NCBI GenBank assembly: GCA_023428425.1
Contig: JAEYYP010000283.1
Span: forward strand, 1-5,949
From: Pseudomonadota bacterium
Lineage (GTDB): Bacteria; Pseudomonadota; Alphaproteobacteria; Rhizobiales; Devosiaceae
DNA length: 5,949 nt
Direction of reading: 5' to 3'
The notes below the pieces were generated by a model. That model was given only the letters and a program-made list of their open reading frames with translations. It searched no databases and was not told where the DNA came from. Each line of letters begins with the position of its first letter. Positions within the stretch are counted from its first letter, which is position 1. This document shows, in pieces, positions 1 through 4,516 of this stretch. Position numbers and translations under genes: made by a program.

Positions 1-585
1 ATGGTCTACCACACCAATCGCGACGAGACGCTGACCGCGCTCCGCGCCGTCGCCGACGCTGCCGACCTGCCGGTGATGATCTATTCCAATCGCATCGGTT
101 ACCGGGTCGATGTCACCAACGACATGCTGCTCGAACTCAGCGAGGACAAGCACTTCGTCGCGGTCAAGGAAAGCTCCGACGACATCCGCCGCACCACCGA
201 GGCGGTGCACCTGCTCAAGGGCAAGATGGCCGTCTTCACCGGTGTCGACAACTACGCCTTCGAGGCGCTGGCCGTCGGCGCCGTGGGCTGGATCGCCGGC
301 CTCGTCACCGCCTTCCCGAAGGAAACGGTCGCGATCTACAAGCTGATGATGCAGAAGCGTTACGACGAGGCGCTGGAGATCTATCGCTGGTTCCGGCCGC
401 TGCTCGACCTCGATGTCTCGACCTACCTGGTCCAGAACATCAAGCTCGCCGAGGCGCTGGAAATCGGGACCAACGAACGCGTCCGCCTGCCGCGCAAGCC
501 GCTCTCCGGCGAACTGCGCGCCAAGGTCGAGGCAACCGTGCGTCATGCCATCGCGACCCGGCCGACGCTGCCTGCGTTCGACTAG
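1..585 (+). CDS. DapA/DHDPS-superfamily aldolase-type lyase, C-terminal part (5' end outside window)
   Basis: This is the C-terminal 194 residues of a class I aldolase-like TIM-barrel enzyme. The family is normally about 300 residues, so roughly 100 are missing upstream. The ATG at base 1 is therefore probably an internal methionine, and the GGTGE-type substrate loop is not in view. Tyr28 (in MIYSN) and the presumed Schiff-base Lys56 (in AVKESS) are 28 residues apart, the same spacing as Tyr133 and Lys161 of E. coli DapA. The C-terminal half has GWIAGLVTAFPKET, then a YRWFRPLLDLD and LVQNIKLAE stretch. From memory this resembles the Pyr4H2C deaminases of bacterial hydroxyproline catabolism, which release alpha-ketoglutarate semialdehyde. 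Other options are a 2-keto-3-deoxy sugar acid aldolase or dehydratase, or a true dihydrodipicolinate synthase. The superfamily is certain; the substrate is not. The gene ends with TAG and converges on the small minus-strand ORF 10 bases away. Confidence 0.9.
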   Translation: MVYHTNRDETLTALRAVADAADLPVMIYSNRIGYRVDVTNDMLLELSEDKHFVAVKESSDDIRRTTEAVHLLKGKMAVFTGVDNYAFEALAVGAVGWIAGLVTAFPKETVAIYKLMMQKRYDEALEIYRWFRPLLDLDVSTYLVQNIKLAEALEIGTNERVRLPRKPLSGELRAKVEATVRHAIATRPTLPAFD

Positions 586-595
586 GCTGCGCGGC

Positions 596-697
596 TCAGG
601 CCGCTTCCGAGGCGGAGAGTTGGGCCTTGGCCTTCTCCGCCTTCATTCTCCGTCGCCCGAGGTAGAGGGCGACGAGTATCGACAATGTCGTGAACAT
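596..697 (-). CDS. Candidate small membrane-anchored protein, 33 aa, unknown function
   Basis: A short minus-strand reading frame begins with ATG at 697-695 and ends with TGA at 598-596. It is preceded by a strong Shine-Dalgarno, GAGGGAGAG, ending 2 bases from the ATG with its GGGAG core at good spacing. The product starts with a hydrophobic run, FTTLSILVALYLG (residues 2-14). A basic cluster RRR follows, then a charged, Ala/Lys/Glu-rich helical tail ending ASEAA. This looks like a single-span or peripheral membrane microprotein with a cytoplasmic basic tail (positive-inside). The hydrophobic run is short for a full transmembrane helix. It lies 108 bases downstream of the GntR gene on the same strand, so it may be co-transcribed or use its own promoter near 739-744. 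I do not recognise a family. A chance ORF cannot be excluded at this length. Confidence 0.4.
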   Translation of the reverse strand: MFTTLSILVALYLGRRRMKAEKAKAQLSASEAA

Positions 698-737
698 GGC
701 TCTCCCTCAGTCCGGGAGACACCGTAAGGGCGATACC

Positions 738-745
738 TTGTATAC
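738..745 (-). promoter_or_regulatory. GTATAC-centred element between small ORF and gntR
   Basis: The plus strand reads TTGTATAC here, around the palindrome GTATAC (740-745). On the minus strand the same bases give TATACA (744-739), a 4/6 match to a -10 box placed to start transcription about 35 bases before the small ORF. No good -35 lies 16-18 bases upstream. TTGTATAC also resembles the core of operators bound by some FCD-type GntR regulators, so it could instead be a binding site for the neighbouring regulator. Both readings are weak. Confidence 0.2.
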
Positions 746-805
746 GGGTAAAGCCGTACGGTTAGCCGGGCGTCTGGAAAATCCCTAAAATCCGCTGTTT
801 TCGCG

Positions 806-1528
806 CTACTTGATCGCGCCGAAATCCTGCGACAGCCGCCATTCCCGATAGCGCCGGCGTCCATCTTCGAGGTGCTGCCGCATGGCCAGCCGTGCCTCAT
901 CCGGCTTGCGGTCGGCCACCGCCGTCAGGATGCGCAGGTGCTCGACCTCGATGTGACCGAGGAACTCGGTCTTGCTGGCCTCGTCGACGAAGCTCGCGCC
1001 CAGCGTGCGCCGCGGGATCAGCCGCTCCCCCATCTCGTCCACGAACAGCCGGAAGCGGTTATTGTTGGTGGCATCCGCGATGGCGCGGTGGAAGGCCCGA
1101 TCGGATTCCGTCGCCAGCGATCGCTCCTGCATCGATCGCCGGAACTGCGTCAGCGCCTGCTCCATGCGCAGCAGGTGCACTTCGGTCCGACGCTCCGCCG
1201 CGAGGCCCGCGGCCTCCACCTCCACTGAGACGCGAAACTCCATGAAGTCGAGCACATCGCCGATTTCCTGTGGCGCCGCCATGAACATCGGCACCGCACC
1301 GACCTCGCGCGGCTTCGACACATAGACGCCGCTGCCGCGCAGCGACCGCAGCCGCCCCTCGGCCTTCAGGCTGGCGATCGCCTCGCGGACCACGGTCCGG
1401 CTGACAGAGAACTGCTCGCACAGCTGGTCGGCCGGCGGCAGCTTGTCGCCGGGCTTCAGCCCGTCGGCCTCGATCAGGCGCATCAAGTCCAGCTTCACCC
1501 GGTCGGTGAGGTGCAAAGTGGCAGACAT
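806..1528 (-). CDS. GntR-family transcriptional regulator, FadR/FCD subfamily
   Basis: This is a 240-residue DNA-binding regulator acting in the cytoplasm. The N-terminal winged helix (about residues 8-72) has the GntR pattern: a KPGDKLPPADQL turn, then the recognition region VSRTVVREAIASLKAEGRL and the wing LRGSGVYV. The C-terminal FCD domain (about 90-225) carries the expected metal/ligand residues Asp143 and His147 (SDRAFHRAI), His197 (VEHLRIL) and His219 (RQHL). FCD regulators typically bind an organic or sugar acid and release DNA. The frame can be extended to a TTG at 1564, but ATG at 1528 starts right before the family N-terminus and is preferred. Its upstream GTAGG is a weak Shine-Dalgarno. 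The gene is divergent from uxuA across 141 bases, the usual layout for a local uronate regulator of UxuR or KdgR type. The effector cannot be told from sequence. Confidence 0.93.
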   Translation of the reverse strand: MSATLHLTDRVKLDLMRLIEADGLKPGDKLPPADQLCEQFSVSRTVVREAIASLKAEGRLRSLRGSGVYVSKPREVGAVPMFMAAPQEIGDVLDFMEFRVSVEVEAAGLAAERRTEVHLLRMEQALTQFRRSMQERSLATESDRAFHRAIADATNNNRFRLFVDEMGERLIPRRTLGASFVDEASKTEFLGHIEVEHLRILTAVADRKPDEARLAMRQHLEDGRRRYREWRLSQDFGAIK

Positions 1529-1606
1529 TTGTGGCCTACGCGCGAAAATAACATCGCCTAACAACGCGATCCGCGACGGAAACTCCAGCGAAATTCACCG
1601 CCGCGC

Positions 1607-1650
1607 TTGTTGCGATCGTCAATCTGTCATACAACTTTGAAGAAGTCATA
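1607..1650 (+). promoter_or_regulatory. Candidate uxuA promoter with overlapping operator half-sites
   Basis: A weak promoter can be drawn with -35 TTGTTG (1607-1612), 17 bases, then -10 TACAAC (1630-1635). Overlapping the -10 is TGTCATACA (1625-1633), whose TGT and ACA arms flank CAT and fit the short dyads used by FCD-type GntR proteins. The word GTCATA recurs at 1626-1631 and 1645-1650, 19 bases apart (about two helical turns). Each copy is soon followed by ACAAC or CAAC. The position between a GntR gene and its divergent target supports an operator. Assignment of the exact site is inference. Confidence 0.4.
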
Positions 1651-1669
1651 GAACAACGAGGGGAATGCC

Positions 1670-2701
1670 ATGTATGTCGGTACGCAGCTGGGGGGAGACC
1701 AGTTCTCCAAAGTGGGTGACCGCTACCTTAGGCAGCTGGCCCAGCTGGGGGTGAAGCACGTCTGCATCGACCCGGAGGGCGACCCGTGGCAGTGGGATCG
1801 CGACATCCTCATGCGCCATTCAGAACGCGTTCATAGTCATGGCTTGATCTTGGACATGGTGCAGCTACCGCTGCCTTCTTCCGGCATCGAGCGCAACCAC
1901 CAGGCCCCGGGCATCGTGCTCGGCAAGCCGGGTGAGCGGGACCGCGAGATCGACGGCATCTGCCGCATCATCGAGGCTCTGGCCGAGGCCGGCATCGGTG
2001 CCGCCAAGTACAATTTCAACGTGCTGGGCATCCCCCGCACCACGTCGGAAACCGGCCGCGGCGGCGCGGTGATGTCCACCTGGCGCGCTGACAAGGCGAC
2101 CGATGGCGACACGCTGACCATCGCCGGCAAGGTTTCGGCCGACGAGTTCTGGGAGCGCATCACCTACTTCCTCGAGCGCGTCGTCCCGGTGGCGACGGCC
2201 GCAAAGGTCCGCCTCGCCTGCCACCCTCACGACCCGATGACGCCCCCGGGTTACCGCGGCTTCGAGAAGCGCGTGCTGGGCGACGCCGAGGGCCTGATGA
2301 AGTTCGTGCAGATTGCCGAGAGCCCCTACCACGGCCTCAATTTCTGCCAGGGCACAGTGGCCGAAAGCCTCGAGAATCCGCGCGAGGAGATCGGCGAGAT
2401 CATCCGCTGGTTCGGCCAGCGCAAGAAGATCTTCAACGTGCACTTCCGCAACATCAAGGGCGGCCGCTACTCCTTCACCGAGGAGTTCCCGGATGCCGGC
2501 GACATGGACATGCCGGCCGCGCTGAAGATCTACAAGGAGGTCGGCTACGACGGCATGATCATGCCCGACCACGTGCCGCATATCGATGCCGACAACTACT
2601 TCGAAACCGCCTTCGCCTTCTGCTTCGGCTACATCATCGCCCTGTTCCAGGCCAATGGCTGGGATCCCTATGGCGCAGGCTTTTCCGGCGGTGCGCGCTA
2701 G
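1670..2701 (+). CDS. uxuA: UxuA-like mannonate dehydratase (sugar-acid dehydratase)
   Basis: This 343-residue TIM-barrel enzyme of the xylose isomerase-like/UxuA group is predicted to dehydrate D-mannonate to 2-keto-3-deoxy-D-gluconate (EC 4.2.1.8) in the cytoplasm. The metal-site residues expected for UxuA are present in order: His185 in ACHPHDP, Cys226 in FCQGT, His258 in NVHFRNI and Asp300 in MPDH. Other family landmarks are KYNFNVLG (113-120), a Trp-Arg pair at 138-139, and FPDAGDMDM (273-281). A good ribosome binding site, GAGGGGA, ends 5 bases before the ATG. The protein is shorter than E. coli UxuA (394 aa) and lacks its usual RWYGP-like start, beginning YVGTQLG instead. It also has HPHDP where E. 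coli has HPDDP. It thus belongs to a divergent branch, and a related aldonate could be the true substrate. It is divergently paired with the GntR regulator and ends at a shared hairpin. Confidence 0.85.
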   Translation: MYVGTQLGGDQFSKVGDRYLRQLAQLGVKHVCIDPEGDPWQWDRDILMRHSERVHSHGLILDMVQLPLPSSGIERNHQAPGIVLGKPGERDREIDGICRIIEALAEAGIGAAKYNFNVLGIPRTTSETGRGGAVMSTWRADKATDGDTLTIAGKVSADEFWERITYFLERVVPVATAAKVRLACHPHDPMTPPGYRGFEKRVLGDAEGLMKFVQIAESPYHGLNFCQGTVAESLENPREEIGEIIRWFGQRKKIFNVHFRNIKGGRYSFTEEFPDAGDMDMPAALKIYKEVGYDGMIMPDHVPHIDADNYFETAFAFCFGYIIALFQANGWDPYGAGFSGGAR

Positions 2702-2710
2702 CTGGCGCTA

Positions 2711-2734
2711 GACGGCGGGCTTCAGTCCGCCGTC
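2711..2734. terminator. GC-rich hairpin between convergent uxuA and YCII gene
   Basis: GACGGCGG (2711-2718) is the exact inverse complement of CCGCCGTC (2727-2734). A G-T and a C-G pair extend the stem to 10 pairs around the loop TTCA. It starts 9 bases after the uxuA stop and runs into the last codons of the convergent YCII gene, whose stop is at 2722-2724. It can fold in RNA from either strand. Neither side has a T-run, so it may act as a weak or Rho-assisted terminator or as an RNA 3'-end stabiliser. Just upstream, GCGCTAG is repeated (2695-2701 and 2705-2711), the first copy containing the uxuA stop codon. Confidence 0.6.
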
Positions 2735-3054
2735 TCGAGCGGCCAGACCTCGATAACTCCTTGTGCGACCGCGCAAGGCGACTTCGACACCATTTCGATA
2801 GCCTCCTCCAATGTTGCCGCGTCCAGAACGCCAAAACCCACCACTGGCAGGTCTGACCGCATGTATGCGCCCTGGTTGGCGACGGTTCCGGTCGAGTCGG
2901 GGTTGCGGACCTGCACGGGCGCTCCTGCGATGCCCATCACAGCTCCTCGTCGTATGAGTGCGGCGTCATTGGCATGGGCGGCGTCGCGCACTTCAGCCGG
3001 GGTGCGGTCGTATCCGGCTCGGTCACCATAGCCGATGGTAATGAACTTGGGCAT
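2722..3054 (-). CDS. YCII-related (YciI-like/DGPF-type) small protein
   Basis: This 110-residue protein has the YCII-related ferredoxin-like alpha+beta fold. A first strand MPKFITIGYGDR is followed by helices with ANDAALIRRGAVMG. The typical C-terminal half is VVGFGVLDAATLEEAIEMV, then SPCAVAQGVIEVWPLE (about residues 71-107), corresponding to the family pattern of a deA helix, a conserved Pro and a final G-x-hydrophobic-E-hydrophobic-x-P strand. The usual DGPF motif is replaced by a stretch around NQGAYMRSD, so the canonical family motif is absent. A clear Shine-Dalgarno, GGAGGGA, sits 4 bases before the ATG. The gene follows kdgD by 56 bases on the same strand, so co-transcription is likely. 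The family's biochemistry is poorly defined: some members are dehalogenase- or decarboxylase-like, others are domains attached to sigma factors. A role in aldarate metabolism is only suggested by context. Confidence 0.8.
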   Translation of the reverse strand: MPKFITIGYGDRAGYDRTPAEVRDAAHANDAALIRRGAVMGIAGAPVQVRNPDSTGTVANQGAYMRSDLPVVGFGVLDAATLEEAIEMVSKSPCAVAQGVIEVWPLETAD

Positions 3055-3110
3055 CGCTCCCTCCGCGTTGGAGAGGGAACGCCAATCTCCGGGATCGGTT
3101 CGCGCGTTCT

Positions 3111-4034
3111 TCAGGCCACCATTGCCTTGTCCGAATGCGCCTCGATCAGGGCGCGCAGCACCTCGCGTTCGGCAGGTTCGAGGTCGGTGAGCGGCGAGCG
3201 GACCTTGCCGGCGCCGTGCCCGACCAGCTCCGCGCCGGCCTTGATGATCGAGACGGCGTAGCCCTTCTTCTTGTCGCGCAGGTCGATGAGCGGCAGGTAG
3301 AAGCTCTTCATCAGGCCATCGATGGTCTTGCTGTCCCGCTCGCGCACCGCCTTGTAGAAGCGCAGCGCCAGCTCGGGCACGAAGTTGAAGACGGCTGACG
3401 AATAGGTCGTGACGCCCATCTCGAGATAGGGTTGGGCGAAGACCTCGGCCGTGGGCAGGCCACCGATATGCACCACGCGGTCGCCGAGCCGGTAGTGGAT
3501 GCGCTGCATCAGCTGCACGTCGCCAATACCGTCCTTGTAGCCCATGAAGTTGGGGCAGGTCTCGGCCAGCTTCTCGAGCCCGGCCGGCGACAGCTTGGTA
3601 TTGTCGCGCGCGTAGTAGATGACACCGATACCGACCGCCTTGCAGATGGCCTGCATGTGGGCGATGACGCCGGCTTCCTCGGCCACCATGAGGTAGTGCG
3701 GCAGCACCAGCAGCCCGGCGGCGCCGGCCTTCTCGGCGCGCTTCGCCAGATCGACGGCCATGCGCGTGCCGTAGCCGACGCCGGCCAGCACCGGCACGTC
3801 GGCAGCTGAGTTATCCACTGCCGTTCGGATCACGTCATCATATTCGTCGTCGCCGATCGAGAAGAACTCGCCGGTGCCGCCCGCGGCGAACAGTCCCGCC
3901 GCGCCATAGGAGGAAAGCCAATGTAAACGCCGTGCATATCCGGCCCGGTCGAACTCGCCGTCGGGGCCGAAATCCGTGATCGGAAACGACAAAAGTCCGG
4001 AGCCGATCTTCGCCTTGAGCTGTTCGTAATCCAT
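3111..4034 (-). CDS. kdgD: 5-dehydro-4-deoxyglucarate dehydratase
   Basis: KdgD (EC 4.2.1.41) converts 5-dehydro-4-deoxy-D-glucarate to 2,5-dioxopentanoate with loss of water and CO2, in the glucarate/galactarate and oxidative galacturonate pathways. The 307-residue product has the family length and hallmark segments: GSGLLSFPITDF (11-22), AAGGTGEFFS (50-59, the substrate-carboxylate loop), LLVLPHYLMVA (108-118), YYARDN (140-145), GYKDGIGD with presumed Schiff-base Lys167, GGLPTAEVFAQPY (191-203), YSSAVFNFVP (211-220) and KKGYAVSIIKAGAELVG (256-272). The frame opens at 4082, but ATG at 4034 is chosen. The family begins at that point, an AGAAG ribosome binding site lies just upstream, and the predicted transcription start (about 4060) excludes the earlier codon. 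It leads a likely two-gene unit with the YCII protein. It is transcribed away from the transporter gene, with which it shares a symmetric control region. Confidence 0.95.
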   Translation of the reverse strand: MDYEQLKAKIGSGLLSFPITDFGPDGEFDRAGYARRLHWLSSYGAAGLFAAGGTGEFFSIGDDEYDDVIRTAVDNSAADVPVLAGVGYGTRMAVDLAKRAEKAGAAGLLVLPHYLMVAEEAGVIAHMQAICKAVGIGVIYYARDNTKLSPAGLEKLAETCPNFMGYKDGIGDVQLMQRIHYRLGDRVVHIGGLPTAEVFAQPYLEMGVTTYSSAVFNFVPELALRFYKAVRERDSKTIDGLMKSFYLPLIDLRDKKKGYAVSIIKAGAELVGHGAGKVRSPLTDLEPAEREVLRALIEAHSDKAMVA

Positions 4035-4067
4035 GATCTTCTGCCAAAAATTAGTATGATAACTCTG

Positions 4068-4096
4068 CTGATTGCACAGCATGACCTGTCTGTCAA
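4068..4096 (-). promoter_or_regulatory. Predicted kdgD promoter
   Basis: On the minus strand a perfect -35 box, TTGACA (4096-4091), is followed after 17 bases by AATCAG (4073-4068), a weak 3/6 match to a -10 box. Transcription would begin near 4060, giving a leader of about 25 bases before the kdgD ATG at 4034. The perfect -35 and the position carry the call. The poor -10 suggests dependence on an activator or a looser alphaproteobacterial promoter. Confidence 0.45.
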
Positions 4097-4112
4097 CGCA
4101 CCGTCGACACTG

Positions 4113-4129
4113 GGTCAGCCTCGCTGACC
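4113..4129. promoter_or_regulatory. Candidate operator: perfect 7-3-7 dyad between divergent promoters
   Basis: GGTCAGC (4113-4119), CTC, GCTGACC (4123-4129) is a perfect inverted repeat with a 3-base centre. It lies almost exactly midway between the two outward-facing TTGACA boxes at 4091-4096 and 4153-4158. A dyad here could bind one dimeric regulator controlling both kdgD and the transporter gene. The regulator is unknown. The motif is not shared with the gntR-uxuA region, so a second regulator from outside the window is possible. The repeat could also form a hairpin but has no T-run. Confidence 0.5.
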
Positions 4130-4152
4130 TAGGGAAGAAGTATGATTGGTTG

Positions 4153-4181
4153 TTGACAGCGCCATGAATGCCCTACAGATT
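4153..4181 (+). promoter_or_regulatory. Predicted promoter for the ABC transporter operon
   Basis: A perfect -35 box, TTGACA (4153-4158), is followed after 17 bases by CAGATT (4176-4181), a weak 3/6 match to a -10 box. It faces away from the kdgD promoter, and its -35 is the mirror image of that one (GTTGACAG at 4152-4159 against CTGTCAAC at 4090-4097). Transcription from here would give a leader of about 330 bases before the binding-protein ATG. A closer promoter may exist, but I see no better one. Confidence 0.4.
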
Positions 4182-4276
4182 GCTTAACGTACCGCAGCGA
4201 CAGGCAAACTCTGGAGAGGGGCACCTGACAAGACTGCGGACGGAAGCAGGCCGGAACGACCTCGGGGGAGGGCGAC

Positions 4277-4453
4277 GTGGACCAATTGGTTTTTGCTGCG
4301 ACTCTCGCCTCGTCTGCCGCGCATGCGTTGGCGGCATCGGCCGAATACGACCTCGCAGGCGCAACGGCGCGCCCTGCTCCATTCCATCAGGATAGCTGCT
4401 GCCGGCACGTCGTGCCCGCATGCCGGGAGGCCCGGCCGGCGCGATCCGCATAG
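4277..4453 (+). CDS. Doubtful 58-aa ORF in the transporter leader
   Basis: A GTG at 4277 follows the Shine-Dalgarno-like GGGGGAGGG (4264-4272, spacer 4) and opens a 58-codon frame ending in TAG at 4451-4453, 63 bases before the binding-protein start. The N-terminus, DQLVFAATLASSAAHALAA, could pass for a weak signal-peptide-like helix. The rest is Arg/Pro/Cys-rich and resembles no protein I know. It could be a leader peptide, the remnant of a gene, or chance in GC-rich DNA. Chance is the most likely. Confidence 0.15.
   Translation: MDQLVFAATLASSAAHALAASAEYDLAGATARPAPFHQDSCCRHVVPACREARPARSA
4404..4416. repeat. Inverted repeat GGCACG-T-CGTGCC
   Basis: Perfect 6-base arms surround a single T. 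A second, overlapping pair, CCGGCA (4402-4407) and TGCCGG (4421-4426), could form an alternative hairpin with a 13-base loop. With a 1-base centre the first repeat suits a DNA-binding dimer better than an RNA hairpin. It lies about 100 bases before the binding-protein start. Such repeats also arise by chance in GC-rich DNA. Confidence 0.3.
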
Positions 4454-4516
4454 GTTTGCGTGTGCCGGTTTGAGGGATCGGCGCCCGCGACAACGAAATC
4501 AAGAGGAGGACGAATA

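Larger units (their letters stand above)
4182..4516 (+). other. Long leader/intergenic region before the binding-protein gene
   Basis: About 335 bases without a recognised gene. What can be seen is a CTCT/AGAG mini-hairpin at 4209-4218, a short GTG-initiated frame at 4277-4453 with a G-rich upstream sequence, and an inverted repeat at 4404-4416. The ribosome binding site GAGGAGGA for the next gene is at 4503-4510. I find no match to a known riboswitch core and no terminator with a T-run. Other open frames here on both strands read as low-complexity Arg/Pro/Ala shadows. Confidence 0.5.

Noticed and set aside
591..604. GCGGC/GCCGC hairpin just after the first gene as a terminator
   Set aside because: The stem has only five pairs, there is no T-run, and it overlaps the end of the small minus-strand ORF; too weak to call.
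753..762. Palindrome CCGTACGG upstream of the small minus-strand ORF
   Set aside because: It is only eight bases in GC-rich DNA, with no second copy near another promoter in the window.
1865..2581. 238-codon minus-strand open frame inside uxuA
   Set aside because: It has the same kind of low-complexity His/Val/Ala/Asp composition, and the opposite frame carries all UxuA motifs.
3908..3926. Perfect AGGAGG followed by ATG on the plus strand inside kdgD
   Set aside because: The ATG is followed at once by TAA, so nothing is encoded; the bases are ordinary antisense of kdgD codons.
4035..4082. N-terminal extension of KdgD to the ATG at 4082
   Set aside because: The extra 16 residues do not resemble the family, the predicted transcription start lies inside this stretch, and ATG 4034 has its own ribosome binding site.
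4201..4224. Glycine-riboswitch-like words CAGGCAAA and CTCTGGAGAG
   Set aside because: The words are in the wrong order and the conserved CCGAAGGGGCAA-type core is missing downstream. The next gene is not a glycine gene.
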